From: Plasmodiophora brassicae | Lineage: Eukaryota > Endomyxa > Phytomyxea > Plasmodiophorida > Plasmodiophoridae | DNA: 64,000 bases | Assembly (NCBI GenBank): GCA_039704465.1 | Contig: JASFAU010000013.1 | Coordinates: 682,001 to 746,000, forward strand | Direction of reading: 5' to 3' | Shown here: positions 1 through 10,583 of the stretch, piece by piece | How positions within the stretch are numbered: the stretch's first letter is position 1 | Layout of the letters: each line of letters starts with the position of its first letter | Notes under the pieces: model-generated | The model's database searches: none | Seen by the model: the letters and a program-made list of their open reading frames with translations, nothing else | Told to the model about the DNA's origin: nothing | Made by a program: the position numbers and the translations under genes

Positions 1-665
1 CCGCGACACCCATCGACACACGACGCACGCGCGAACTGCCCCGGCCGTGCCGCGACTTGCGTGCTGCACAACTCCGGTCTCCGGGGCCACACGTCCCGCA
101 CGAATGATTGCCCACCTTCGGCGAACAGTGTCTGTGTGTGCCCGTTTATGCAGCAGGCGCCGACCCAGTGCTGGAATGGTTCCTGTGTTCGGGAACGCAA
201 GTGGCAGGAAGCACGAGCATTCTCCATCCGCAGTACAAGTTTCTTCGTCGGGTGCCTCGCATGCCGCCTCGCTTCCTATCGGTCATGCCCAGCGTATAGA
301 CATGATCGCGTGCCCGCATGGCAACGCGACCCTACCCAGCTCACTCTCGACTGTGTTATTCAGACCGGGCCCCACAAAGGTTGACGTTGGCTATACATCC
401 TGGAGCCGACCTGCTAGTGTGGGACCTGGTCTGTATAACACAATCACACCGAGAGTGAGTGGGATAAGGGCCGCGTGGCTATGCGGGCACGCGAACACCT
501 TTCAGGGCATGCTGGGCACGCGATCATGTCTGTACGCCGGACACGACACCACACAGCCAGTGCAGCAGTCGGCTGCCTTATTGACCAAGCGCCCACGTTG
601 AGCGAGTGATCGTGGCGGCGTACGCGAGTACCGACGCGATCGTCGCGTGACGAGTTCCGTTGAGG
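1..665. other. left-edge intergenic stretch, no gene seen
   Basis: The first 665 bases carry several overlapping open frames on both strands, but none has a recognisable domain, a hydrophobic leader or a plausible splice pattern. Base composition is less GC-rich than the gene to the right. It probably holds the 5' flank and promoter of the 7TM-RGS gene, whose first ATG is at 666. No tandem or inverted repeat was noticed. Confidence 0.5.
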
Positions 666-1934
666 ATGCCGGCGTCACAGGGTGGCATCTGGTTCTGTTT
701 CCTGTTCACGATCGTGACGACGCTTCCAATGCTGGCTTGGTACTTCTGGCGGCGGCGCCGCCCGCCGATCTCGCCGAGGATGCCGCTGACGACGATCGGG
801 TGGTTCACGGCAATGACCATCAACGTGGCGACGCTGCTGGCGTTCTCGATGGGCATGGTGCCGTGCACGGTCTCGTATGCGGTGGCGAATGTGACGGGAT
901 CCATCACCTGCATCGTGGCCACCGTGCGGTGCGGCGTGCTCTTCTGGCAGTGCCAGATCGCCCGCGCCAAATCGCGGGCCATGACGCACGAAGCGCGGGC
1001 GAACCTGTCGCCACACGACGCCTGGGTTCTAGATCACCAGTGGGTCCTCACGAAGCGTTTCTTCGTGCCGTTCTGGGCATCCGCCCTGATCGCAGTTGGC
1101 GTGTACTCGTGGGCGGCCTGGCAACACCTTGATCCTGCAGCGTGCGTCTTAGACGGCTCCTTTGCGCCATGGCAGACGGCCTGGTTCGCGATCTGGATCG
1201 TGCTGGTCGCCTGTTTCGCCGTACGGCTTCGCGTCTGTGTCGATGGGTTCTACATCAAACGCGAGGTGATGTCGCTGGTCGCCATCAACGCCATCATGCT
1301 ACCTGTGCTGCTGCCATACTTCGCCACCGTATTTCTGGGCGGCATCCGGTTGCAGGTCCTGGCCTACTGGCTGCTCCTGGAGATGGAGGCGGTCATATGT
1401 CTGGCCGTACCCGTCATCCTGTCGTACACGACGTTCAGGGCGGACCCATCGGATGGTCGCGTTCGCATCCGGCTATCGCGGTTCCTGCAGGACGCCGACC
1501 AGGCCGGGCTGGACGTATTCAGAGAGTTTCTCGTCCGCGAGTTCGCTGTGGAGAACCTCCATTTCCTGACGGCCGTCCAAGACTTCAAGAAGCGTTTCGC
1601 CCCGAAACGCAACAGGGCCTGGGCGAGCCCAGCGTCCGCTGTGACCGTTGTCATGACGAGTAGCTCGGAAGGGCAGTCCACAGACGACATGGACAACGCC
1701 ATGCTGCAGGAGGCCACCGAGATCTACCAGGTCTACATTGACGAAGGTGCCCGGCTGCAGGTCAACATATCGGGGGACCTGCGGGACGAGCTCCTGAGAA
1801 GGATCGCCATCGCGAGCGCCTCACCGGACATGTTCAATGACGCGTACGATATGATCTGTGGATTGCTGGATATCGACCCGTTCAAGCGGTTCCTGGCGTC
1901 CGATGTCGCACGCGACATTCTACGAACCGGATGA
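666..1934 (+). CDS. seven-transmembrane protein with C-terminal RGS domain
   Basis: One uninterrupted 422-residue frame. The N-terminal 265 residues or so hold about seven hydrophobic segments, starting with a helix ending in YFWRRRR, the layout of a seven-helix membrane receptor. The C-terminal part is an RGS domain: FREFLVREFAVENLHFLTAV matches helices 3-4, EIYQVYIDEGA the middle and DPFKRFLASD the end, with a roughly 30-residue Ser/Thr-rich insert between the halves. RGS domains speed GTP hydrolysis by G-alpha subunits, so the protein would terminate G-protein signals at a membrane. The same architecture is known from plant RGS1 and from several protists and fungi. The start is the first ATG in frame; the frame itself opens a little upstream without an ATG. 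Ligand and partner G-alpha cannot be inferred. Confidence 0.85.
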   Translation: MPASQGGIWFCFLFTIVTTLPMLAWYFWRRRRPPISPRMPLTTIGWFTAMTINVATLLAFSMGMVPCTVSYAVANVTGSITCIVATVRCGVLFWQCQIARAKSRAMTHEARANLSPHDAWVLDHQWVLTKRFFVPFWASALIAVGVYSWAAWQHLDPAACVLDGSFAPWQTAWFAIWIVLVACFAVRLRVCVDGFYIKREVMSLVAINAIMLPVLLPYFATVFLGGIRLQVLAYWLLLEMEAVICLAVPVILSYTTFRADPSDGRVRIRLSRFLQDADQAGLDVFREFLVREFAVENLHFLTAVQDFKKRFAPKRNRAWASPASAVTVVMTSSSEGQSTDDMDNAMLQEATEIYQVYIDEGARLQVNISGDLRDELLRRIAIASASPDMFNDAYDMICGLLDIDPFKRFLASDVARDILRTG

Positions 1935-2066
1935 GGGCACACGCATAACGATCTTCACGTTCATCGATATATATCCACCATTATATTAGACGTACCTTCG
2001 CAATCGATCGAGTTTAATGGTTGCATGTGAGACGTCACGGCCGCTCTGACGCAGCCTATCATCGTC

Positions 2067-3698
2067 ATGGCCGTCGGCGACGTGGACGATCGCACCGAAG
2101 GCGACGAGCGAACGTTCGAAGACTACGAGCGCGCCGGCCAGCATGCCCGAAGACTCGCCTCCGAGGTGAAGTCGCTGTCGACCGGCGACCAACGCAAACG
2201 CGACATGCAGATCGCTGCCTGCATGCCCCGTTATCGAAAGGCGCTGAAGGAGCAGTCGGGCGAACACTGGGATGTGAAGCACGAGCTCGAAGTCACCCTG
2301 GCACGGGCCACACGCATGACCGACCTGTCGCAGCAGACGATCGACAATCGGATCGTGATGGAGATCGCCACCAGCGGACAATCGATCGTCAACGCGATGC
2401 GACACGCGGAGCGACGATGCCAGCGCGTGGCGACGTTGCAGGCGCAGGTGGCGCGTCGTGGCCTGCGAAGCGTCGTCGAGCACGGTACCCACCAGGACCT
2501 GAACGACCTGAAGCGCCGGCAGATGGGCATGATCCGCAGCCTGGAGAAGCAAATCCAGCTGTCTCAACGGCAGGCGAGCGTGGCGAACACGCAGAGCCGG
2601 GCGCTGCGGGACCGGGTTCGCGGCGATGCCTGCGAGCTGACCGCCCAGCGCGCCGCCTTCGACGACCTGACCCGCCAGGTCCTCGAGCGACAGCGCCGCA
2701 TCGTGGAAGCCCTCGCCCCGATCCACGAGGTGGAGGCGACCAAGGCGCAGTCCCGCGCTGTGCTGCGCGACTTGGAGGAACGCGCGGCGCAGGATCGCCG
2801 GGAGCTCGCCCGGCAGCATGCGGACCTGCTGCTGGCCCCACCGGAGGTCATCATGAAGGACGTCGATGCCGCGGTCGCCGCTGCCGCCGTCGATCGGCAG
2901 CGCACCAACGCGGTCACCGACCTAATGGACGAGTTCCTGGGCAACCTGCGCGGCAGGCGCAACGCCACCCACAACGACGACATCGCATCGGTCGACGCGC
3001 AGCTGGACGTGCTCGAGTTCCGCCTGCTGCGCGGGTCCTGGGGGATCGCATCGCTGAAGGCGTCGCTGGCGGCTACGCGGACGAGGCTGGTGAAGGTTCG
3101 CGACTGGGCGGCTCGTCTCCAGGAACAGACCCGGGTCAACGACCTGTCCGTGCTCGAGGCACGCTTCGCCGATGCGCAGGAGAACGCCATGACGCTATAC
3201 CGGGAACTCGGCGACCTGCGCGATGAGCTCGCCGAACTCCAGAAGAACGAGGGCGGGCAGGTTGCTGACGACACAGTCGCAGCGACCGGGGTCGCCAAGC
3301 ACCGGGCGCGCCTCCAGGAAGGCATTCGCGACTGCTTGGACAAAACCAGACGGGACGATGGGGTCAAGAAGGCACAGAGGCAGACGATGGACGCGTTGTG
3401 CGACGGCGTGCATGCGATGGTGCGCGCGTTGTTCCCCGCTGACAGGAAGACGTTGAGCGTGACGGACAGCACGGTGATGGGCGAACTGTCCCGGATCGAG
3501 TCGCACGTGGGCGCCGTCCTGCACGGGCACCCGTCACTACCGCGCCCGACGACGCTGACGCTCTCGGGGCACAAGATGCTGAACCGGGTCAACAGCAAGT
3601 CGACGAACAGGCACCAGCGCGCGAACACGTTCATGATGGGCGGGAGCACCACCAGCACCGACGACGTCAGGAAGCACTTGCGAAGCGACAGTAGCTAG
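2067..3698 (+). CDS. coiled-coil protein resembling outer dynein arm docking complex subunit
   Basis: Single-exon frame of 543 residues starting 132 bp after the 7TM-RGS gene on the same strand. Almost the whole protein is charged and helical with long coiled-coil stretches and no membrane segment or catalytic motif. The arrangement (an early acidic EGDERTFEDYE segment, several coiled coils, then a basic Ser/Thr-rich tail) recalls docking complex proteins of the CCDC151/CCDC114 (ODAD3/ODAD1) group, which seat outer dynein arms on axonemal doublet microtubules. Finding an unmistakable outer-arm intermediate chain elsewhere in the window makes a flagellar role plausible. The family call rests on low-complexity coiled-coil similarity seen by eye, so another axonemal or cytoskeletal coiled coil is possible. 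Confidence 0.55.
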   Translation: MAVGDVDDRTEGDERTFEDYERAGQHARRLASEVKSLSTGDQRKRDMQIAACMPRYRKALKEQSGEHWDVKHELEVTLARATRMTDLSQQTIDNRIVMEIATSGQSIVNAMRHAERRCQRVATLQAQVARRGLRSVVEHGTHQDLNDLKRRQMGMIRSLEKQIQLSQRQASVANTQSRALRDRVRGDACELTAQRAAFDDLTRQVLERQRRIVEALAPIHEVEATKAQSRAVLRDLEERAAQDRRELARQHADLLLAPPEVIMKDVDAAVAAAAVDRQRTNAVTDLMDEFLGNLRGRRNATHNDDIASVDAQLDVLEFRLLRGSWGIASLKASLAATRTRLVKVRDWAARLQEQTRVNDLSVLEARFADAQENAMTLYRELGDLRDELAELQKNEGGQVADDTVAATGVAKHRARLQEGIRDCLDKTRRDDGVKKAQRQTMDALCDGVHAMVRALFPADRKTLSVTDSTVMGELSRIESHVGAVLHGHPSLPRPTTLTLSGHKMLNRVNSKSTNRHQRANTFMMGGSTTSTDDVRKHLRSDSS

Positions 3699-3722
3699 AC
3701 ATGTAAACCAGGGGAGCCGCGT

Positions 3723-6036
3723 TTATAGGTCCTCCTCGTACTGGGTGAACCCGCACGCGCAGCGTGCCGCCCAGACTTGCTGGTCGGGATCGAACGTCCG
3801 GTTCTCGTCCAGGAACTCATGGACGTGCTTCGCGGCTGTGAATTGCACCTTGGCACGTTTCCGCTGGCGTGTGCCGGCATCGGGGTCGGCGTGCTTCTCG
3901 ACGAGGATCGAGTGCCTGCTGATGACGCCGAGGACCAGGGCGCGCCACAGCCGGCAGATTCCCTCGACGCGACGACGCTCCGCGTTCTCGGCGCGGCGCT
4001 GCTCCATTTCGTGCCAGGCGGCCATAACGCTGTCGGAGAACTCCTTCGCGACGACGATGCCGTTGATGACTGGGACGGACCCGCGGCAGTGGGCCTCGAA
4101 GCCCATCATCGCCGGCGCGTAATGCGCGCCAACCTTGCGAGCGGCCATGGCGATCCGCGGGTACGCGAGGTGGACGGCGCCAGCGGGCAGGTGGTCGGGC
4201 GTCCAGAGCTCGCAGTGCCCATAGGCGGACGTCGGCACGATCCCATTCCGGACAGGTTCAGGCGTCCAGGGATCCGTTTGCCATTCACCGTACAGGCTTT
4301 GCAATTCGTCGGCGTCAACGCGTCTTGAACGAGACTACAACAGCAACGACCACGTTCAGCAGGTGCAACCACCCATTGACTTTCGGATGACGCGAGATAT
4401 GTACCTTGACACGTTTAAACGGCATCTCGTTGTCTCGTACCCTCCGCATGGGTTCCCGCATCCAGTTCTCGGCAGTGTGGAGCGTGTGCAAATTAGCCCT
4501 CGGGTACACGTTGTGCCCACGAACGACCGCGAGGACGGGCTCCAGCGGATGGATAACTTCGAACTTCTTCAGGAACTTCTCCATCGCGTATCTGACACAG
4601 GGACGGCATGAGCCCATTGCGCACCCGGCCAGCAGCACCGACACTCACTTTGGGTGATTCCTGAAGTCGTTCAGGCGGTCCGGCATCTTATCATCATCGG
4701 CAAACGCCTTCAGCTCCGTCTCTTCTGCATCATCGACGTGTGACGGTACCACAGAATCCCACCATTTGCGATTATGTAGGCGCTTCAGGACCCCCGCCCA
4801 GCTGGACGCATAGCGCCTTACGACGTCGACGACGCCACCGTCCGCATCGACGCCAACCACGTACGTCATCGGGACGCCAATAACGGTCTCCTCAATCCCA
4901 CGTCGATTGTCGACCTGACCGTCCGCAAGGTTGACAGGCACCCAACGGCTTTCCTTTGGGACAAAGACTTCCGCCCACGATGTCGGCGATCCTTCAGCGA
5001 AATACTCGCTGCCACGTGACGCGGAACGTCGCCTCTTCTTTGTCCCACACGCCTCTACGTGAATGACATCGTCGTCGCTGTCGTCCTTAGCGCGTCCCGC
5101 TTTCTGATTCGATGTTCCTCCTTGGCAGGCGCACGCCTCAGGAGGCTTGGCATCGCGAGCCGCTTCCCAGCGCGCAATGAGCTTCGACGGCTGAGGTGGG
5201 AGCGGGTTCAGTGCAGCGATGAGTCGCGAGCGTATGCCCAGCGACCGCATCAGGGCGACAAACACCATCACAGCGGTGTCATTCGAGCACGCGATCGACG
5301 ACCTTGGCCTCCGTTTCTCGAACAGCGCATTGATCTGGTTCGCCAGGCACGTCGAAGGGCAGCGACACGATGCACGAAGGTCGCCGGCAGCCGGATCGAC
5401 CCGGGCGAGCGTCTGGCGATACCACTTCGTGGCCTTCTTGACGAACGCGAGATCGACGGCTTTCGTCGGCGTCATACCCGCGTCTAGGGCAATGGAAAAC
5501 AGGCGAGCGCGAAGTTCGACGTTGTTGCAGACGAATCGCGATCGTTGCCGGACGCGTCGCATCAGACATGCGAGGCTGAACCGATGAGCGAGAGGCGCCA
5601 TCTGCCGGAACCATTTCGCACGAGCGGCGTCCTCTTCCGACAACGCCGGCGTTGACGATCGCGACGACGCCGCTGTGGCGTTCAGTTCGACAGTGACGAC
5701 CCGCGCGTCATCTTCTACCGCCTCTGGCCCGGCGTCTTCGACGTCCTCGTCATCACCGGGCACCTGTTCGGCGTCGTGGTCGTCAGCGAGAGCGCATTCC
5801 TCAAGGACGGCATCGAGACCGGCTTCGTCGATGCCGGACCCGAACGTGACAACCGGGACATGTTCATCCTGTTCGCTGGCCGCCGCCTTCCTCGACTCAT
5901 GCTCCTCGATCAGTGACATGGTCCGACGGGCCGACGACGGAGCCATCAGCGCCGCCCCGCGTCGGCCCAGCAGCCGCTCCAGGCCGGCGGCGCATCGCGC
6001 CCGTGTCTCCTCGGGCACGCTGCTCGTTCCAGTCAT
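3723..6036 (-). CDS. XPC: XPC/Rad4 nucleotide-excision-repair damage sensor
   Basis: Three exons on the minus strand: 6036-4649, 4591-4405 and 4334-3723, with introns of 57 and 70 nt; phases close exactly to give 728 residues. Exon 1 has an acidic N-terminus and the Rad4 transglutaminase-like fold (SNDTAVMVFVALMRSLGIRS, then SWAEVFVPKESRWVPVN). The first junction rebuilds the start of beta-hairpin domain 1 (HPKYAMEKFLKKFEVIHP, followed by VYPRANLHTLHTAENW). Exon 3 holds domain 3 (LYGEWQTDPWTPEPV, PAMMGFEAHCRGSVPVING). XPC/Rad4 binds helix distortions opposite DNA lesions and recruits TFIIH in global genome repair in the nucleus. The N-terminal extension is short compared with the human protein. 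The stop lies 24 bp from the stop of the convergent coiled-coil gene. Confidence 0.93.
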
Positions 6037-6619
6037 CGAATGAAGTGCGGTCCGTGCGTGGTCGCGTCGCTTTGCAGCTCACCAGTCAGCGGCCCGGGTC
6101 GGGTAAATAGGAACATTTTGCCGTCCCCGACGGAACCGTCACCCTGCGCTGTCCGGCAGCCGCAGGGTGGAGAAGGCGTCGCATTGCGTCGCGACGCGCG
6201 AACCGTGGATGAAGATGCGTCGGGCAGCATGCGAGCAGGGGGAGTGCGAGGCCTGATGGCATTCCTGCCCCGGTTGGAGACGGCGCTGGACGAGTATCGG
6301 GAGAACGATCCGGACCATGCTCACGACGGCGAGATTTGCGACATCTACCTCGCGTCGCTCAACGCGCGCAGATGCGGAGCAAGCCAACCTGGGTTGTCTC
6401 TGGCGGCGTTGTACGTCCGTCACGAACCTCCTTGACTTCAACAGCTGGTCGCGATACAACGGTGCACGACTCATCCTCGTATATATCGCGTTCTCGGCGG
6501 CTTGGTTCGGGTCGGGAGGAGCGTTACAGGCCCACCGGGGTGTGGGCGTCTGCCGGTGTGGCCTCGTGCGTCGTGACCGTGTAGGCAGTCGTCGCGACTC
6601 CCAGTCCGGTCATAGAACG
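6037..6619. other. intergenic region with an unresolved small reading frame
   Basis: Gap between the divergent XPC and oxygenase genes. A plus-strand frame from the ATG at 6255 to about 6435 reads like acidic coding sequence (AFLPRLETALDEYRENDPDH), and a possible intron (GTTGTC to CAACAG, about 6392-6442) could join it to the frame that leads into the oxygenase start. No family is recognised and no homologous boundary anchors the splice. It may be a short upstream gene or merely 5' leader sequence. The remainder presumably holds both promoters. Confidence 0.3.
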
Positions 6620-8341
6620 ATGGCGGCTGATGTCGCCAAGGCGGCGGCAGCTGCGCCAGGAGCGGGTCGGTCGGCAGCGGGCGTCGCGGTCACCGTTGCC
6701 GTAGCGGCCCTGGCCATTGCCGCATCCGTTGTGTTCTGGCAGCAGGGGACAGCGCCCCCAAATCCGATGGGTCAGTTGGCGGTCGTGGCGTCGGAGCGGG
6801 CCAGGACGTCGCCGACGGCCTACGCGGAGCGCCTGATGAAGAAGTACCGTGCCAGGAAGGACTATCGGGCGGCAATGCAGCTGGGACGCCTGTACGCCCT
6901 TCAACTGATCGAGTCGAACAAGGGCAGCGAGCTGCCGGACGACGAAGAGCTCCTCAGGCTGGCGCAACAGTGGTTCGACGAAGCGGTTCGTAGCATTGCC
7001 ACAGCGTCGCTCCCGCTATGGGTGACGTAAACGGACAGGCGAAGCTCGGTAGCGACCAGTGTGAACCTCTGCTCAGCCGCGCTCTGCTGCACTTCGTCAT
7101 CGGTGACGACAAGGCTGCGAAGCGTCTCTTGCGAAAGGTCGCCGAGTTCGCCTCACCGGCGTGCAAGGCCGAATCGGACCTGTACAACGGGTACGTGCTC
7201 GAGTTCGACGGCGACGCGCCGAACGCGAAGGTGATGGGGATGGCTCGACGTGGAGCAGCCGACGACTGACGTGCCCGCTCAGGCGAAATTCTCGTCGGCT
7301 CGCGAGGAGCTGCCCAGCATCCACGAGAACTTCTACTCGCGTGTGTACGCGCACACAGACCCGGTCATCCCGGCGCCCAAATACGAGAAGCGCCTGCGCC
7401 TGCTGTCGGCGTACCGCGACTTCTACCATGGGTTCTACGCCGACCGCAACCAGTCGTCGGCGCGCGAATTCAACCCCAGCCACGTCATGGCGTCGGGCGT
7501 CGACATCCGCGGCGGCACCCTCAACCTGGACAACGCCAACGACGTTCTGAACAAGAACGACTTTGTGGTGCTGCGAGCGTTCCTGACGCCGTGGGAGGTA
7601 CGGCAGAGGGCGCGTTCGCGTGTGCGGCGACGATCGCCTAACCATAGCGAGGCAGACGCGCACGGTTCAGGCGCTGTACGCCGACCTGATCGACGACAAG
7701 ACCATTGACAACTTCGACGAGAACCTGTCGCGTACGATCACGTACAACGACCGGATCAGCCACTGGCTCGGCCAGCGCTATACCGACGCGGTCAACGGCA
7801 TCGTCGGCGAACCCGTCAAGCACGTGTACTCGTTCCTGTGCTGGCATTCGCCGGGGCCCAACCCGCACAACCGCCCGGTCCTTAAGCCCCACATTGACAG
7901 GGAGGACAATGAGTTCACGGTAATGGCCCGCCCCGACCCTTCGTTCGCGTCGCCCGTCGTCTGACAGTTGGCGAACAGATCTCGATCCAGCTGGTAGGTG
8001 GTGCACATTGTAACATGCTCGTTGTCAGGCGGGACTGACTCGCTGTGTAGCACTACGTGAACACGGAAGGGGACCCGTCATGGCCGATCTGGGTGCACGT
8101 CCCCACGCAGGAGGACACACGCGCCGGATGGAAGGACAAGCCGCCCAGGAGCGAATCGGTGGAGGTGCGCATGCTCGACGGCGACGCGATCCTGTTCCGT
8201 GGGCGTCGTCACGTGCACTGGCGCGACGAGATGCCCGTGTCGGGGCTGTCGTTCTCGAGCCTGCTGCTCCACTACGTGCACGAGCACTTCGACTGGCGCG
8301 ACTTCAAGTACGTGCGCCAGGCGCAGGACCCGGCCATCTGA
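6620..8341 (+). CDS. membrane-anchored 2-oxoglutarate/Fe(II)-dependent oxygenase
   Basis: Six exons: 6620-7026, 7077-7230, 7283-7597, 7656-7919, 7979-7993 and 8051-8341 (introns 50-59 nt), giving 481 residues. The start is the ATG preceding MAADVAKAAAA, followed by one hydrophobic segment (about residues 20-43), typical of a type II signal anchor. Next comes a helical repeat-like region (LMKKYRARKDYRAAMQLGRL) and then the oxygenase core. Visible metal and cosubstrate residues are the H-x-D of LKPHIDREDNEFT and a distal basic/His motif RGRRHVHWRDEM. Fold and membrane topology recall prolyl-4-hydroxylase-like enzymes of the secretory pathway; the substrate is unknown. Exon 5 is only 15 nt and codes ISIQL, completing the beta strand EFTISIQLHYV; skipping it would also keep frame. 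Confidence 0.8.
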
Positions 8342-8379
8342 TGGCGCGGCGGAACGCGCGTCTCATTACACAGGCGTAT

Positions 8380-9240
8380 TCAATTAGAGGACGATTTGAC
8401 CGGGCGGCCGAACACGACCTGGGGTAGGATCGGGTTCTGTCCCGACGGCAGGAAGCGCATGGAGACGGCCTTCCGGCAGGCGACGCCCCGAACGGCCAGC
8501 TGGAACTGGATCCAGGAGGAGGTGCCGAACCCGGCGAGAACGTGCCAGAACGAGTGCAGGTGGAACGACTGCACGTGCTGGCACATGAGCTGGTCGACCA
8601 CCCAGAGCCCGAACCCGGTGAAATATGTCAGGCCCGCCAGCATAAACATGGTCAGGGCGACGCGGGCCCCGGGCGTCACCTCCTCCCGGGACAGGCGTCT
8701 GGCAACGACGCAGGACCGCAAGAAGATGTACGTGACCTGTGCGCTGTACGCCAGCAGGAAGATCCAGTACTGGTCGGAGAACAGGTAGATGCAGGTGAGC
8801 GCGAGCGCGCTCAGCCACAGGGCGCCCGGCAGCCATGGGATCTTCCTGTCGGCATGCCTTTCGATCAGCATGAACACGAACACGAAATTCGCCAGCAGCA
8901 TCGGGAGCTCGTCGAGCATCTGGGCGCCTCGCCGCAACGTGGCATGGAACACGGTGCTGCCGATCCCGACCATGATGATCGCGGAGAACGCCAGCGCAAA
9001 CCGCCGCTCCCGCGACGCGTACCGCCGCGTCTCAATCAGGCCGATCACGCCCATCACGATGATGGGCACCGACGAGATCGTGTTGAACGCCTCCGCCAGC
9101 CACGGCACCAGCGCGTAATTCCCCTCGCAGAAATCGACCGTGGCGTCGACGTTGCCCCCTGCACGCAGGCGCGTCAGCGCCACCCACCCGCTAGCATGCC
9201 CCCGCCATCGCTGCCACCCACAGACGCCGTCGGAGCCCAT
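8380..9240 (-). CDS. alkaline ceramidase
   Basis: Single exon of 286 residues with about seven hydrophobic segments. It shows the alkaline ceramidase (aPHC) signatures in order: VDFCEGNYALVPWLAEAFN near the N-terminus, GIGSTVFHATLRRGAQMLDE with the conserved Ser, His and Asp of the active site, and HSFWHVLAGFGTS with the two C-terminal zinc-binding histidines. The enzyme cleaves ceramide into sphingoid base and fatty acid in the ER/Golgi membrane. The first ATG is at 9240; the next in-frame Met comes well inside the domain, so the start is sound. Convergent with the oxygenase (38 bp between stops) and head-to-head with the glutathione transferase. Confidence 0.93.
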   Translation of the reverse strand: MGSDGVCGWQRWRGHASGWVALTRLRAGGNVDATVDFCEGNYALVPWLAEAFNTISSVPIIVMGVIGLIETRRYASRERRFALAFSAIIMVGIGSTVFHATLRRGAQMLDELPMLLANFVFVFMLIERHADRKIPWLPGALWLSALALTCIYLFSDQYWIFLLAYSAQVTYIFLRSCVVARRLSREEVTPGARVALTMFMLAGLTYFTGFGLWVVDQLMCQHVQSFHLHSFWHVLAGFGTSSWIQFQLAVRGVACRKAVSMRFLPSGQNPILPQVVFGRPVKSSSN

Positions 9241-9541
9241 CCAGTCGACCGACGGCCACAGCCGCCGCGGCCGTCGCGTATTGATCTACACCGGCGCCTT
9301 TTTTGCACCCGGGGGGACCGCCGCTCACCGCCAAACGGACGGCCGCCGCCGAACGCTCGGTCATGTCGAGGCCCCGCTTGCGTTACCAGTTACGGGGAGG
9401 GGCGTCCCCCGTCGGGCGTGTCTCGGGCAGTGCTGCGGCCCGCGCAAAACGACCGCGGGTGCAGTCGCCAGTCGGGCCACTCAGCCACTGGCGACGCAGA
9501 GTGCAAAACGCGGTCCGGGAATAGCAACACGAGACGAGGTC

Positions 9542-10430
9542 ATGGCCAAGGCGAGTTTGCCGTCGGAATACGTCGTGCCGGGGGTCTGGTCGCCGTCGAC
9601 AGCGCCGGGCGGGGCGTTCGGCGGGATCAACCGGCCGACGGCGGGGGCGCGCAGCGAGGCGATACTGCCGGTCGGCCAGCACGCGCTCCAGCTGTATTCG
9701 CTGGGGACGCCGAACGGCCAGAAGGTGGCGATCCTGCTGGAGGAGCTGGGCCTGGACTATGACGCGTGGCGGATCAATATCATGGCGCAGGAGCAGTTCA
9801 CGACCGGGTTCACGGCGGTCAACCCGAACCAGAAGATCCCGGCCATGATGGATCGGTCGGCGACGCCGCCGATTCGCGTGTTCGAATCCGTGTCCATCAT
9901 GATCTACCTGGCGGAGAAGGCCAAGAGCCCACTGCTGCCGACTGATGTTCGCCAGCGTGCCGAGTGCATGAGCTGGCTGATGTGGCAGGTCGGAACGGCG
10001 CCCTACCTGGGCGGCGGGTTCGGCCATTTCTACCAGTACGCGCCGATCAGCATCCAGTACGCCGTCGACCGGTTCACCATGGAGGCGAAACGCATTGTCG
10101 ACGTCCTGGATCGCCACCTGGCCGACGGGAACAAGACGTACGTCCTCGGGGACCAGTACTCCCTGGCCGACATCGCCATCTACCCCTGGATATGCTGTCG
10201 GTATCGCGCCAGGCGTACTGATCCGACGACTGGCGCACTGACTCGGGCGTGTAGGCCTTAGCGACGGGTATAACGCGGCCAAGTTCCTGTCGCTGCACGA
10301 GTACGCGCACGTGAACCGCTGGATAGGAACCATCGCCGCGAGACCCGCCGTCAAACGCGGCATGATCGTCAATACGTCGACGCTGAAAGAGCGCCACTCA
10401 CCAAACGACTTCTCCTCTGCCAATCTTTAA
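9542..10430 (+). CDS. glutathione S-transferase, YghU/Ure2-like (nu class)
   Basis: Two exons, 9542-10200 and 10262-10430 (61-nt intron), give 275 residues. The protein follows Escherichia coli YghU along its length: GGAFGGINRPTAGARSEAIL, then LPVGQHALQLYSLGTPNGQK with the Thr-Pro-Asn glutathione site, NPNQKIPAM, RVFESVSIMIYLAEK, YLGGGFGHFYQYAP, RFTMEAKRIVDVLDRHL and the end RPAVKRGMIVN. YghU-type enzymes reduce disulfides and organic peroxides with glutathione. Two other donor/acceptor pairs also restore frame at the junction (donor 10197 or 10215 with acceptor 10254), changing only a few residues after IYPWICC. Such enzymes are mainly bacterial and fungal; the intron and GC-rich codons show this copy is a resident nuclear gene. 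Confidence 0.92.
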
Positions 10431-10583
10431 ACACTTGTGTTCGGGCGCGTTCCGGCTGGGAGCGTCGCCCCAGCTCGGTTGATGTTGCAGCTGAAATGGT
10501 ACATGCATGGGCGGGCAGGGTGTTGCGTCGGTCGTGAAGTCCGTGGCGGAGTCCGTGGCGGACCCCGCTGTGGCGCCACAACA

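Noticed and set aside
2021..3226. 401-codon frame overlapping the docking-like coiled-coil gene
   Set aside because: Arg/Pro/Gly-rich in a shifted frame; the coiled-coil frame has a proper ATG, full-length helical character and a stop.
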